Part shown: one piece after another, positions 19,202 through 28,788 of the stretch
How positions within the stretch are numbered: position 1 is the stretch's first letter
Layout of the letters: each line of letters opens with the position of its first letter
Assembly (NCBI RefSeq): GCF_000768345.1
Contig: NZ_AVPS01000001.1
Coordinates: 248,001-312,000, forward strand
DNA: 64,000 bases
Origin: Lysobacter concretionis Ko07 = DSM 16239
Lineage (GTDB): Bacteria > Pseudomonadota > Gammaproteobacteria > Xanthomonadales > Xanthomonadaceae
Reading direction: 5' to 3'
Position numbers and translations under genes: made by a program
The notes under the pieces: model-generated
What the model was told of the DNA's origin: nothing
The model's database searches: none
What the model saw: only the letters and a program-made list of their open reading frames with translations

Positions 19202-20530
19202 TCACGCCGCCCGCAACGCCTCGGTCACCGGCAACCTTGCCGCCCGCAATGCCGGAAACAGGCCACCGACCAGGCCGATGCCGAGCGCCCACTTCAGGCC
19301 GTTCCACAGCAGTTCGGGGGAGACCTTGAACTGGAACACGACCTGGCTGAAGTTGTTGCCCAGCGTCGACACCGTGTAGCCGTTGAAGACCAGCCACGCG
19401 AGTCCGGCGCCGAGCAGGCCGCCCAGCAACGCAAGCAGCATCGTCTCCAGCATCACCGCCACCACCACCGGCAGGCCGCGGAAGCCGAGCGCGCGCATGG
19501 TCGCGATCTCGCGCGCGCGACCGGCGACGGCGGCGAACATGGTGTTGAGCGCGCCGAACACTGCGCCGATCGCCATGATCGTCCCGATCACCGTGCCCAG
19601 CACCGTGATCAGCCTGGTCAGGCCCTCGGACTGCTTGGAGTAGTAGGCGCGGGTGGTTTCCACGTCGAGCTTGAGCCGCGGGTCGGCCGCGAGCGCGGCC
19701 TTGAGCTGGGTGAAACCGTCCTTGCCGGCGAGCTTCACGGTGACGGACTGGTAGGAGGAGCGGTTGTAGGCCGATCCGACCACCTCGGCATCGGCCCACA
19801 GTTCCGACTCGTGCGCATCGCCGCTGGCGAACAGGCCGACCACGCTCCATTGCTGGTTGCCGAGCTTGACCGACGAACCCACGTCGAGCCCGAGGAACTG
19901 CGCCTGCGCGCCCTTGCCGACCACCAGCTCGCGCAGCCCCGGCTGGAACTTGCGGCCTTCGACCAGCCGTACCTGCGGGCGCAGTTCCCACGCCTGCGCA
20001 CCGACGCCGCGCAATTGCGCGTTGACGTCACTGCCGTCGCCCTTGCTGCGCATGTTGACGACCTGCGACAACTCCGGCGACACCAGCGGGCGGCCGTCGC
20101 TGCCGCGCGCAATACCGGGCAATGAGGAAATCAGCGGCACCTGGTCGCGGCTGATGATCGAGTTGGTTTCCGCCTGCGAGCCACCGCGCAGGATGATCGC
20201 CGCGTCGTCGCTGCCGGTCTGGTTGAGGGTGGCCTGGAAGCCTTCGCCCATTGCCAGCATCGCCACCAGCACCGCGACCACGCCGGCGATGCCGACCACG
20301 ATCACCATCGATGCGCCCCAGCGCTGCGGCAGCCCGGCGATGCCGACGCCGGCGACCGCCAGCGTCTGCCGGCCGCGGCGGGTCAATCCCAGCCATGCGG
20401 CCAGCAGCACCACCAGCGCGACCACTCCCTGCCACGGCAGCTGGATCCATGCCACCAGCGCGGCCAGGATCGCCAGCACGATGCCGGCATTGAGCAGCCA
20501 TCCCTTCAGGCGTTTCTTGAAGTGCTTCAT
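19202..20530 (-). CDS. ABC transporter permease (FtsX/MacB type), second subunit
   Basis: A 442-residue inner-membrane permease. Two extra N-terminal hydrophobic segments (about residues 13-50) come before the standard FtsX layout of one membrane helix near 73-95, a large periplasmic domain of about 210 residues, and three C-terminal helices. The GRAREIATMRALGFR stretch (about 347-361) is the family's cytoplasmic coupling motif. A good ribosome site, GGAG, sits nine bases before the ATG. It is the last gene of a four-gene exporter operon and is paired with a distinct permease 12 bases upstream. The substrate is unknown. Confidence 0.92.
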   Translation of the reverse strand: MKHFKKRLKGWLLNAGIVLAILAALVAWIQLPWQGVVALVVLLAAWLGLTRRGRQTLAVAGVGIAGLPQRWGASMVIVVGIAGVVAVLVAMLAMGEGFQATLNQTGSDDAAIILRGGSQAETNSIISRDQVPLISSLPGIARGSDGRPLVSPELSQVVNMRSKGDGSDVNAQLRGVGAQAWELRPQVRLVEGRKFQPGLRELVVGKGAQAQFLGLDVGSSVKLGNQQWSVVGLFASGDAHESELWADAEVVGSAYNRSSYQSVTVKLAGKDGFTQLKAALAADPRLKLDVETTRAYYSKQSEGLTRLITVLGTVIGTIMAIGAVFGALNTMFAAVAGRAREIATMRALGFRGLPVVVAVMLETMLLALLGGLLGAGLAWLVFNGYTVSTLGNNFSQVVFQFKVSPELLWNGLKWALGIGLVGGLFPALRAARLPVTEALRAA

Positions 20531-20542
20531 CGGATTCTCCGC

Positions 20543-21700
20543 TCAGCGCCCGGCCAGGGCATCGACGATATTCAGCCGCATCGCGCGCAACGCCGGCAGC
20601 ACGCCGACGACCACGCCGATGCCGACCATCAATGCCAACCCCACCAGCCAGGTGCCCGCCGGCACGGTGGGCAACTGGATCGTGCCGCCACTGAGGGAGC
20701 TCACCATCGGCATCAGCGCCGAGGCCAGGCCCAGCCCGAGCAGCCCGCCGAGCACGATCAACAGGATCGACTCGGCCAGCACCAGCCCCAGCACGCTGCG
20801 GTCGCTGAAACCGATCGTCTTCATCACCGCCAGTTCCGGGATGCGCTCGCGCACCGCCTGCGCCATCGTGTTGCCGGTCAGCAGCAGCAGAGTGAAGAAC
20901 ACCGCGCCCATGATCGCGCTGACGATCAGCCCGATGTCGGCGAACTGCTTGATGAAGGCCTGGTTGAACGCCTGCTCGGTCTGGGTCTTGGTCTCGTGGT
21001 CGGAGTTCTGCGACAGCGCATCGATCGCCAGCGCCACGCGCGAGGCCTGGTCGACATCGTCGAGCCGGACCATGAGCCAGCCGATCCGGCCGTGCATGTA
21101 GTCGTTGGCCTCGTCGAAGTACTTCCAGTGGAACATCAGCTGGTTCTCCTCGCCGGCGCGCTTGCGGTCCTCCATCTCGTAGATGCCGCGCAGGGTGAAG
21201 CTCCAGTCGTTGCTGCCGTTCTTCGGGAAGATCGTCGCCTGCAGCGGGATGGTGTCGCCGATTTTCCAGCCGAAACGCCTGGCCAGCGAAGCGCCGACGA
21301 TTGCGCCGGTCTGGTCGGCCTGGAAGGCCTTCAGCTGTTCCGCCGGCACCCGGTATTCGGGGTACAACTGGAGGTAGTTCGGCGAGACGGCGAAGTTGGG
21401 GAAGAAGTTCTTCGGGTCCCGGTAGATGCCGCCGAACCAGTTCGCGAAGGCGACCTGTTTCACGCCGGGAACGGCTTCGATCTGCGCCACCAGGCGGTAC
21501 GGCAACGGCTGGGTGATCGACAGCCGCGAGGACACCACCAGCCGGTCGGCGCCGGCGACACTGCCGCCGGAGCTGAAGGCCACCCGCACCGAATCGAGCA
21601 TGCCGAACAGCAGGAAGGCCGCGACCACAGACAGCAGGGTGAGCAGGGTGCGCGTCTTGCTGCGAAACAACGCTGCCCAGATCAGGTGCAGGTATTTCAT
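20543..21700 (-). CDS. ABC transporter permease (FtsX/MacB type), first subunit
   Basis: A 385-residue permease starting MKYLHLIWAALFRSKTRT at 21700; an upstream in-frame opening to 21748 overlaps the ATPase gene and is not convincing. One N-terminal membrane helix, a ~200-residue periplasmic domain and three C-terminal helices give the MacB/FtsX fold. The motif RERIPELAVMKTIGFSDRSV contacts the ATPase. It differs clearly from the neighbouring permease, so the exporter is probably a heterodimer. It starts 10 bases after the ATPase stop. Confidence 0.92.
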   Translation of the reverse strand: MKYLHLIWAALFRSKTRTLLTLLSVVAAFLLFGMLDSVRVAFSSGGSVAGADRLVVSSRLSITQPLPYRLVAQIEAVPGVKQVAFANWFGGIYRDPKNFFPNFAVSPNYLQLYPEYRVPAEQLKAFQADQTGAIVGASLARRFGWKIGDTIPLQATIFPKNGSNDWSFTLRGIYEMEDRKRAGEENQLMFHWKYFDEANDYMHGRIGWLMVRLDDVDQASRVALAIDALSQNSDHETKTQTEQAFNQAFIKQFADIGLIVSAIMGAVFFTLLLLTGNTMAQAVRERIPELAVMKTIGFSDRSVLGLVLAESILLIVLGGLLGLGLASALMPMVSSLSGGTIQLPTVPAGTWLVGLALMVGIGVVVGVLPALRAMRLNIVDALAGR

Positions 21701-21710
21701 GGCGGCGCCC

Positions 21711-22418
<708 letters not shown>

Positions 22419-22476
22419 GGGGCCGTCCTCGTTGGGATGGGGCGATGGATCGCCTGGTGGAATTGCCGGGAATGCT

Positions 22477-22554
22477 TGTCTGGACGACCTGTCCGGATGA
22501 CCTGTCTGGATTGTTTGTCGGGATTACTTGTCCGGATTACTTGTCTGAATCCGT
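22477..22554. repeat. 13-bp tandem repeat, six imperfect copies
   Basis: Six consecutive 13-base units, each beginning TGTC (consensus about TGTCYGGATTACT), cover the end of the adaptor gene and the gap before the ATPase gene. The adaptor's TAA stop lies inside the fifth unit. Since 13 is not a multiple of three, gain or loss of the last units would shift the adaptor's C-terminus. Confidence 0.85.
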
Positions 22555-23805
22555 CTGCGTGGCCACGCGCACGCTGGCGCCGTCGGCCAGGGCCTGCGGT
22601 GGATCCAGCACCACCACGTCGCCGCCGCCCAGACCGCTGGTGACCTCGCGGTCATCGCCAAGGCTGCGGCCGAGATGGAGCACGCGCCGGCTGACCTTGC
22701 TTTCCTTCGCGGCGGGCGTGGCCACCACGAACGCGACCTGCTCGCCGTCGCGCGACACGATCGCCGCCGCGGGAGCCAGCACGCCGGGCTTGCCCTGGTC
22801 GGCGCCGCCGGCTGCTGCGGGCTCCAGGAAGCTCACCCGCACGCCCATGTCCGGCACGATGCGCGGGTCCTTCTGGTGCAGCGCCACGCGCACCTTGACC
22901 GTCGCCTTGCCGCGGTCGGCGGTGGGGATGATCGCGATCACCTCGCCGGGAATCCGCCAGTCCGGGTAGGCGTTGAGGATCGCCTCGACCGGCATCTTCG
23001 GGGTGACCCGGCCGATGTAGGACTCGCCGACGTCGACCTCGACCTCCAGCGAATCCATGTCCACGATCGTGCCGATGCCGGTGCGGGTGAAGCCGCCGCC
23101 GGCCGACAGCGGCGAGATCATCTCGCCGGGTTGCGCGGCCTTGGCGATCACCACCCCGGCGAACGGCGCGCGCACCACCGTGTTGTCGACGCCGTTGTCG
23201 GCGACGGCGAGCTGCTCGGCGGCGACCTCGGCCTGGCGCTTCGCGGTGAGCAGCTGTGAGCGCAGCGCGTCGCGTTCGGCGACCGCCTGGTCGTACTGGG
23301 CCTGCGACACCAGTTGCTGGCCGACCAGCGCGCCGAGGCGGGTGGCGTTCGCGTCCGCCTCGTGCAGCCGGGCCTGGGCGCCGCCGATCTGGCTGCGCGC
23401 CGCATTGAGCTGGGCGACGGCGAGTTCGCGCTGGGCGTTGGCGTCGACCGGATCGAGCGTCGCCATCACCTCGCCGGCCTCGACCCGCTGGCCTTCCTCG
23501 ATCAGCACCTCGCGCACCTTGCCGGTGACCTTCGCCGACACCGTCGCCATCCGCCGCGCGACCACGTAGCCGGTGGCGTCGAGCACCGAGGCGCTGCCAC
23601 CGTTGCCGCCGCCGATTGCGACCACCGGCGCGGTCTGCACCAGCGGCGCGTCGTCGCGGCCGAACAAGGCCCAACCGGCCAGCGCCAGCAACGCCACGGC
23701 GGCGGCGATGGCCACGGCAATCCAGAGTCCCCGCCGCGAAGGCGCCGGTGGCGGGGCGCTGCGGTCGATGCGAAGTTCCTTCAACAGGTCGGTTTGTGCA
23801 GTCAT
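22537..23805 (-). CDS. Periplasmic adaptor (membrane fusion) subunit of the ABC exporter
   Basis: A 422-residue MacA/HlyD-type adaptor that links the ABC permeases to an outer-membrane channel. The N-terminal helix at about residues 28-48 anchors it to the inner membrane. The biotinyl-lipoyl half motifs include VREVLIEEGQRVEAGEVMATLDP, followed by a coiled-coil hairpin (about 130-195) and a beta-barrel region. The start is the ATG at 23805; a TTG two codons earlier is possible. It is the first gene of the exporter operon. No TolC-like partner is adjacent, so it may share one encoded elsewhere. Its stop lies in a 13-bp tandem repeat. Confidence 0.9.
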   Translation of the reverse strand: MTAQTDLLKELRIDRSAPPPAPSRRGLWIAVAIAAAVALLALAGWALFGRDDAPLVQTAPVVAIGGGNGGSASVLDATGYVVARRMATVSAKVTGKVREVLIEEGQRVEAGEVMATLDPVDANAQRELAVAQLNAARSQIGGAQARLHEADANATRLGALVGQQLVSQAQYDQAVAERDALRSQLLTAKRQAEVAAEQLAVADNGVDNTVVRAPFAGVVIAKAAQPGEMISPLSAGGGFTRTGIGTIVDMDSLEVEVDVGESYIGRVTPKMPVEAILNAYPDWRIPGEVIAIIPTADRGKATVKVRVALHQKDPRIVPDMGVRVSFLEPAAAGGADQGKPGVLAPAAAIVSRDGEQVAFVVATPAAKESKVSRRVLHLGRSLGDDREVTSGLGGGDVVVLDPPQALADGASVRVATQTDSDK

Positions 23806-23944
23806 ATGCAACCCAGGACGCAGGACAGCGCCGAGTGTGACGGCAGATTGGCGCGATCGCCAACCTGCTGGAAGTCCTTCGGGCCGGTGGGATTGAGTTT
23901 CCCGCCGTGTTCGCGGCGTACCGTGCTGGGGTGCCGGCCCGGGC

Positions 23945-24241
23945 TCAACCGGCCGCGGCGATCACTGCCTGCAACGCCTGCAGGTGGCGGTCGAGCGCCT
24001 TGCGGCCGGCTTTGGTCAGGCGATACCAGGTCACCGGCTTGCGCTCGACGAAGTCGCGGCGCAGCTCGATGCAGCCGGCTTCCTCGAGCTTGCGCAGTTG
24101 TGCGCCGAGGTTGCCGTCGGTCATCTCGAGCTGCTGTTTGAAGCGGGCGAAACTGATCTCGCCATGGCGCGCCAGCAGCACGCTGATCGCCAGCCGCGCG
24201 CGGTGTTCGAACACCGGGTCGAGGCCATCGAGCGCTTTCAT
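23945..24241 (-). CDS. Winged-helix transcriptional regulator
   Basis: A 98-residue DNA-binding protein of the MarR/ArsR-like winged-helix group (the single-domain type often paired with membrane proteins). The recognition region is ISFARFKQQLEMTDGNLGAQLRKLEEAG (given here as two parts: ISFARFKQQL, then EMTDGNLGAQLRKLEEAG), followed by a wing FVERKPVTWYRLT. No metal-binding cysteines are visible. It overlaps the membrane-protein gene upstream by four bases and sits 139 bases before the exporter adaptor, so it may control both. A likely operator lies in the promoter at 24839-24866. Confidence 0.88.
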   Translation of the reverse strand: MKALDGLDPVFEHRARLAISVLLARHGEISFARFKQQLEMTDGNLGAQLRKLEEAGCIELRRDFVERKPVTWYRLTKAGRKALDRHLQALQAVIAAAG

Positions 24242-24810
24242 GGGTGCACGGCCGGTTCGCGGGTCTTGCGGCTGGCGAGGCCGGCCCAGAGCAGCGACGC
24301 GCCGATCACCACGCCGGTGATGGTCCAGGTGTAGGGCGGCGCGAACAGCGACAACACCGCGAACGCGGCGAGCATCAGCAGGCCGCTCCATAGCAGCGGC
24401 CGCTCCAGGTGCACGCCGGCGAGCGCATAGACCAGGCCGGCGACCAGCAGGAAATTGCCGGCCATCAACTCGATCGGCGCGCCGCGCAGCACCGGCAGCC
24501 AGCAGACCAGGAAACCGATGCCGCCGACCAGCCAGTGGTAGCCGTGGCGACGGCCGAGTTCGCGATCGAGCGTGCCGCTGCGCTGATCCTCGCGCGCGCC
24601 CAGCCACCAGCTGGCGAGCCCGCCCCCGATGCCGAACACCAGCCAGAACAGCGGCGCGAGTTGCGGGGCGAAGTCGGGCAGGGCGAAGCCGACGACTATG
24701 ATCGCGGCCCACAGGAAGTAGATCGCCGGGACGCCGCTGCAGCGGTCGCTGCGGCGCACCGCGCGGGCGACGTAGTCGAGGTCTTGCCGGAGGTGGTCGG
24801 TGCTGGTCAT
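24238..24810 (-). CDS. Integral membrane protein co-transcribed with the regulator
   Basis: A 190-residue inner-membrane protein with five or six hydrophobic segments, beginning MTSTDHLRQDLDYVARAVRR at 24810. I do not recognise a function. Small membrane proteins of this shape are commonly coupled to winged-helix regulators of the same type as the downstream gene, with which it overlaps by ATGA. The longer upstream opening to 24840 reads into the promoter and is rejected. It is first in the leftward unit that leads to the ABC exporter. Confidence 0.82.
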   Translation of the reverse strand: MTSTDHLRQDLDYVARAVRRSDRCSGVPAIYFLWAAIIVVGFALPDFAPQLAPLFWLVFGIGGGLASWWLGAREDQRSGTLDRELGRRHGYHWLVGGIGFLVCWLPVLRGAPIELMAGNFLLVAGLVYALAGVHLERPLLWSGLLMLAAFAVLSLFAPPYTWTITGVVIGASLLWAGLASRKTREPAVHP

Positions 24811-24838
24811 GGCGGGGCTCCGCGGAAGTGTGGTTCGC

Positions 24839-24866
24839 AAAGTACTCTAAAAAACAGAGTTGTCAA
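24839..24866 (-). promoter_or_regulatory. Strong candidate promoter with internal operator
   Basis: Read leftward, a perfect TTGACA -35 box (24861-24866) is followed by a 16-base spacer and TACTTT (24839-24844). The spacer contains the inverted repeat ACTCT-N7-AGAGT (24844-24860). The A/T-rich patch stands out in this GC-rich DNA and lies 28 bases before the membrane-protein start codon. A repressor binding there would block RNA polymerase, which would fit autoregulation by the downstream winged-helix protein. Confidence 0.62.
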
Positions 24867-24966
24867 CCGTGACAGGTCGGCTGGCGACAAACAGTCGCGG
24901 TCCCCGGGCGACAGGTGGGCTGTTGTCCGACTGGACTTCCTGCGGTCCTGGGTGTCGCGTGGGCGA

Positions 24967-26349
24967 TCAACCCCCCGCGCGCGCCTGCAACATCGCGAAC
25001 GCGGCTCGCAGGCCCTGCGCCTCGCCACCCGCCGGCCGGCCGGGACGATCGGTGTCGTTCCAGCTGTACACGTCCAGGTGCGCCCACTTCTGCCCGGCCG
25101 GAACGAAGCGCTCCAGGTACAGCGCGGCGTTGATGCTGCCGGCCATCTTCGACGGCCCGCTGTTGGCGATGTCCGCAATCGGGCTGCCCAGGTAACGCCA
25201 GTACGGCTGCCACAGCGGCATCCGCCACAGCGGGTCGCGCTGGGCGAGGCCGGCGGTGAGCCACGCGTCGGCGACGGTGTCGTCGTTGCTGTACAGCGCC
25301 GGCAGGTCGGGGCCGAGCGCGATCCGCGCCGCGCCGGTGAGGGTGGCGAAATCGAGCAGCAGCTCCGGCGATTGCTCGCCGGCGTAGGCCAGCGCGTCGC
25401 ACAGCACCAGCCGGCCTTCGGCGTCGGTGTTGTCGATCTCCACGCTGATCCCGGCGCGGGTGGTGATCACCTCGCCGGGGCGGAAGGCGTCCGGGCCGAT
25501 CGCGTTCTCCACCGCCGCCACCAGCAGGGTGATCCGCAGCGGCAGCTGGCGCGCCATCATCCATTCGGCCAGCGCGATCGCGTGCGCCGCGCCGCCCATG
25601 TCCTTCTTCATGTTGCGCATGCCGTCGGCACCCTTGACGTCCAGGCCACCGGTGTCGAAGCACACGCCCTTGCCGACCAGCGCGACGTGCGGATGCGCGT
25701 CATCGCCCCAGCGCAGCGCGATCAGCCGCGGCGCGCGATGGCTGGCGCGTCCCACCGCGTGGATGGTCGGGAAGTTCCGGGCCAGCAGGTCGTCGCCGCT
25801 GATCACCTCGATCTTCGCGCCATGGCGTTCCGCAATCTCGCAGGCGACCTGCTCCAGCTGGTCCGGGCCCATGTGCTCGGTCGGCGTGTTGACCAGGTCG
25901 CGCACGCGCACGCAGGCCGCCAGGGCGTCGCGCACCCCGGGGTTGTCGTCGACCACGAGCCGTGCCGGTGGGCGGGGCGGCTGCTTGTAGCGGTTGAACC
26001 GGTATGCGCCCAGACCCCAGCCCAGTTGCAGCGCGGCCAGTGTCGCGGTGTCCTGCGTATCGGCCAGCCGGAACGCGCGCGGCGGCAGCGCAAACGGTGC
26101 GTGGCCGTAGCTGTAGGGGTCGAGCGGATCGCCGATGCCGATCACCGCCGCGCTGGCCGCACCGTCGTTGCCCGGCAGCAGCAGGGCGGTGCCCGGCGCA
26201 GCGTCGAATGCCTGCGCATCCAGCCAGGTGCCCACCGCCGTCGGCTGGGTCGCGCGCCAGTCGGCCAGGTGTTCGCGGCTGACGACATGCAGCGGCAGGG
26301 CGTCGGCGTCGGCAGTGGCATCAGTGGTAAAGCCGGAGGGCAGGCTCAT
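24967..26349 (-). CDS. M17 leucyl aminopeptidase family protein
   Basis: A 460-residue cytoplasmic metalloaminopeptidase that removes N-terminal residues from peptides. The two-metal site is visible: lysine and aspartate in GKGVCFDTGGLDVKG, and NTDAEGRLVLCDALAYA (about residues 335-351). The N-terminal 150 residues are the usual variable domain. It is shorter than PepA and matches the PepB-like or plain M17 branch. Its ATG overlaps the end of the HAD gene by four bases, so the two are translated together. Confidence 0.94.
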   Translation of the reverse strand: MSLPSGFTTDATADADALPLHVVSREHLADWRATQPTAVGTWLDAQAFDAAPGTALLLPGNDGAASAAVIGIGDPLDPYSYGHAPFALPPRAFRLADTQDTATLAALQLGWGLGAYRFNRYKQPPRPPARLVVDDNPGVRDALAACVRVRDLVNTPTEHMGPDQLEQVACEIAERHGAKIEVISGDDLLARNFPTIHAVGRASHRAPRLIALRWGDDAHPHVALVGKGVCFDTGGLDVKGADGMRNMKKDMGGAAHAIALAEWMMARQLPLRITLLVAAVENAIGPDAFRPGEVITTRAGISVEIDNTDAEGRLVLCDALAYAGEQSPELLLDFATLTGAARIALGPDLPALYSNDDTVADAWLTAGLAQRDPLWRMPLWQPYWRYLGSPIADIANSGPSKMAGSINAALYLERFVPAGQKWAHLDVYSWNDTDRPGRPAGGEAQGLRAAFAMLQARAGG

Positions 26350-27074
26350 CGGGATATCGGCTCCAGGTGGTTCGCATCCAGCCAGTCGGCCAGCGCGGCG
26401 AGGGTGGGGAATTCAAGATCGGGACGGAGGCTGCGGCGTTCCCAGTCGCGGGTTTTTCCGGCGTCGTCGACGCGGTTGACCCAGCAGGTGCGCAGGCCCG
26501 CCTCGTGCGCGCCGATGACGTCCATGTGCGGATCGTCTCCCACGTGCAGCACCTGCGCGGGGGCGAGTCCGAGCCGGTCGCAGGCGGCGCGGAAGATGCT
26601 CGCTGCCGGCTTGGCGGCGCCGTGTTCGCGCGCGCCGAGCTGGAACGCGAACAGGTGCATCAGCCCGATGGTCTGCAGGCAGGCGTTGCCGTTGCTGAGC
26701 GCCGCCAGCGGTACCCGCGCGGCCAGCCGCTCCAGCGCCGGCACGCTGTCGGCGTAGTGCTCGACATCGCAGCGCGCGGCGAAATAGGCGTCATACGCGC
26801 TGCCGGTCAGGGCGACGTCCTCACCGGCCAGTGCGAGCATCCGCTCCAGCATCCACTGGCGCTGGGCGGTCATGTCGTGGGCCAGGCGCGGCCGTTCGGT
26901 GTTGGCCACTTCGCGCAGACGCTGGCGCTCGGCCAGCGGCCACATCGCCGCCGCGCGCGGGGCGTGTTCGGCCAGCCAGGCATCCAGCGCGGTCTCGGCG
27001 CGGACGATCGCCGGCGCGATCGGCCAGATCGTGTCGTCGAGATCGAGGGTGATGGCATGGACGGGAAAACTCAC
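26346..27074 (-). CDS. HAD-superfamily hydrolase (phosphatase)
   Basis: A 242-residue haloacid dehalogenase-type phosphatase starting at GTG. Motif I is LDLDDTIWP (about residues 9-17) with nucleophile and acid aspartates, motif II is the serine in ALSNGN, and motif IV is HVGDDPHMDVIGA. The helical cap between motifs I and II indicates a small-molecule phosphate ester substrate, possibly a nucleotide or sugar phosphate. Substrate cannot be read from sequence. It is followed by the overlapping M17 peptidase gene and preceded by the AI-2E permease gene 37 bases away. Confidence 0.92.
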   Translation of the reverse strand: MSFPVHAITLDLDDTIWPIAPAIVRAETALDAWLAEHAPRAAAMWPLAERQRLREVANTERPRLAHDMTAQRQWMLERMLALAGEDVALTGSAYDAYFAARCDVEHYADSVPALERLAARVPLAALSNGNACLQTIGLMHLFAFQLGAREHGAAKPAASIFRAACDRLGLAPAQVLHVGDDPHMDVIGAHEAGLRTCWVNRVDDAGKTRDWERRSLRPDLEFPTLAALADWLDANHLEPISR

Positions 27075-27111
27075 CCGGCCATTCTACCGCCGCGGCCAGC
27101 ACGGGTTTTCC

Positions 27112-28254
27112 TTACTCCAGCAGCTTGGCCCAGCCCTCCAGTCCCTCGATCCGCGACAGCACGATCTTCACGCACACCAGCAACGGCACCGCCAGCAGCA
27201 GGCCGATGATCCCCCACAGCGAGCCGAACGCCATCAACGCGAGGATCAGCACCAGTGGCGACAGCCGCATCTGCCGGCCCAGCACGATGGGGGTGATGAG
27301 CTGGCCTTCCAGCGTGTGCAAAAACAGGTAGATGCCCGCCGGCAGCAGGGACATCCACAACTCATCGAAGGCGACGAAACCCATCAGCAACATGATGGCG
27401 ATGCCGATCAGTGGGCCGACATAGGGTGCAAAGTTGAGCACGGCGGCCATCGTCCCCCACAACAGCGCCTCGGCCAGCGGCACCTCCAGCAGGACCAGTG
27501 CACCGGCCAGCGCCAACCCGACCAGCAGGTTGATCAGGCTGATGGTCAGCACGTAGCGGGAAATCTCGGTCTCGATCGACTGCATGATCTCGACGGTGAC
27601 GCGCTTCTGCTGGCGGCTTGGCAGCAGCGACAGCGCGTTGCGCTGCAGGTTCTCGCCGTAGACCATGAAGAAAAACGTCAGCAGCACCACCGCCAACAAC
27701 GAGGTAATCATCAGGGGCGTGGCGGTCAGGGACTTGTAGGGCTCGTTGGCCTCCGTGCGGACTACCTGCACCGGCTTGCCGTCGCCGGCCTCGGTGGCCC
27801 GGGCGATGTTGGCCGCGGCCTCGTTGGCTGCGTGCACCGGCTTGCTCATTTGGCGCAGCTTCGGTGCCAACTGTTTCAGTTCGCGCGGGACCTGACGGGC
27901 CCACTCGGATGCCGGCTGGACCAGTTGGGTGCCCAGCGCGACCGTGCCCACGAGGCCGCCGACCAGCACCAGGACGGCTCCCAGCGCACGCGGGACGTAC
28001 AGCCTGCGCAGGCCGCGGATGATGGGGTTGCCGATCAAGGCGAAGAACATCGCCAGCAGGATCGGCAGGATCACGCCCTGTGCGGCCCACAGGGTGTAGC
28101 CGACGGCGAGTGTGGCGAGCACGATCAACGCGCTGGAGGCGCGCGGGCGCATGGGCGACAGGGGCGGCTCATCGGACGCGGCAGGCGGCGCGCCGGCCGC
28201 AGCGGCGCGCGTAGCATCGGCTGCCGCGGTGGGGTCCGGTGCCGGGGTATTCAT
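27112..28254 (-). CDS. AI-2E/PerM-family transporter
   Basis: A 380-residue inner-membrane protein of the AI-2E (PerM/YdiK) family with about seven or eight membrane helices. Family motifs include ALIGNPIIRGLRR near residue 80 and the central LNFAPYVGPLIGIAIM near 275. Members export the quorum-sensing molecule AI-2 or act as Na+/H+ antiporters; which applies here is unknown. The first 40 residues are Ala/Pro-rich and cytoplasmic. The ATG overlaps the preceding gene's stop by four bases, so the start at 28254 is well supported. Confidence 0.92.
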   Translation of the reverse strand: MNTPAPDPTAAADATRAAAAGAPPAASDEPPLSPMRPRASSALIVLATLAVGYTLWAAQGVILPILLAMFFALIGNPIIRGLRRLYVPRALGAVLVLVGGLVGTVALGTQLVQPASEWARQVPRELKQLAPKLRQMSKPVHAANEAAANIARATEAGDGKPVQVVRTEANEPYKSLTATPLMITSLLAVVLLTFFFMVYGENLQRNALSLLPSRQQKRVTVEIMQSIETEISRYVLTISLINLLVGLALAGALVLLEVPLAEALLWGTMAAVLNFAPYVGPLIGIAIMLLMGFVAFDELWMSLLPAGIYLFLHTLEGQLITPIVLGRQMRLSPLVLILALMAFGSLWGIIGLLLAVPLLVCVKIVLSRIEGLEGWAKLLE

Positions 28255-28688
28255 GGCTCGCGGGTGCTGCCGGCCTGGCGGGCGGCGGCAGCGACCCGTT
28301 CCAGGTAGTCGTGGGCCAGCCGTTCGCCGGCGGCCATCGCAGCGTCGGTTGGCGCGGCCCGGTCCGTCATCACGCCGGCCACGGCGTCCACGTTCCGGGC
28401 CGAGTCGTCGGCCTCGTCCGCCGCCACGGCCGCGCGGGTACTGGCAAACACGCTGGTCAGCAAGGACACGATCCGCACCGCGCCGCCGCCGCGGGCAACC
28501 GCGCGCAACGGCTCCGCGCGGCCAATCAGGAAACCGCTGGCAAGTCCGGCAACGACGATCCGCCCCGGCGTCCAGGCGGCTTTCCACGATTGCGCGAGTT
28601 GGCGCAGGTCCGCGCCTATCCGGCGTTCGTGGGCCTCCAGTGCGTCCTCGGCTCGCGCGACCTTGGCGACAAGCGTGTCGAATCTCAT
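28251..28688 (-). CDS. Small protein in the YqjD/YqjE-like operon
   Basis: A 145-residue protein beginning MRFDTLVAKVARAEDALEAHE at 28688. One weak membrane-like stretch (RIVVAGLASGFLIGRAEP) lies near residues 43-60; the rest is charged or Ala-rich helix. By position, third after DUF883 and DUF1469 genes, it corresponds to YqjK in enterobacteria, but I can see only general resemblance. Its stop overlaps the AI-2E gene start. The role is unknown. Confidence 0.78.
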   Translation of the reverse strand: MRFDTLVAKVARAEDALEAHERRIGADLRQLAQSWKAAWTPGRIVVAGLASGFLIGRAEPLRAVARGGGAVRIVSLLTSVFASTRAAVAADEADDSARNVDAVAGVMTDRAAPTDAAMAAGERLAHDYLERVAAAARQAGSTREP

Positions 28689-28788
28689 GGCACTGGACTC
28701 CCCTGCAAGTGGGGCGTTCGGGCCCCGACGGTGTGTGTTTGCGGCGACCGCAACCGCGCTGGTCATGCGTGGCGACGGATGGTCTGGC

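Noticed and set aside
18420-19379. Overlapping open frames on both strands in the 0.8 kb gap after prc.
   Set aside because: They run through palindromic repeats, have no ribosome sites and read into the antisense of the permease gene.
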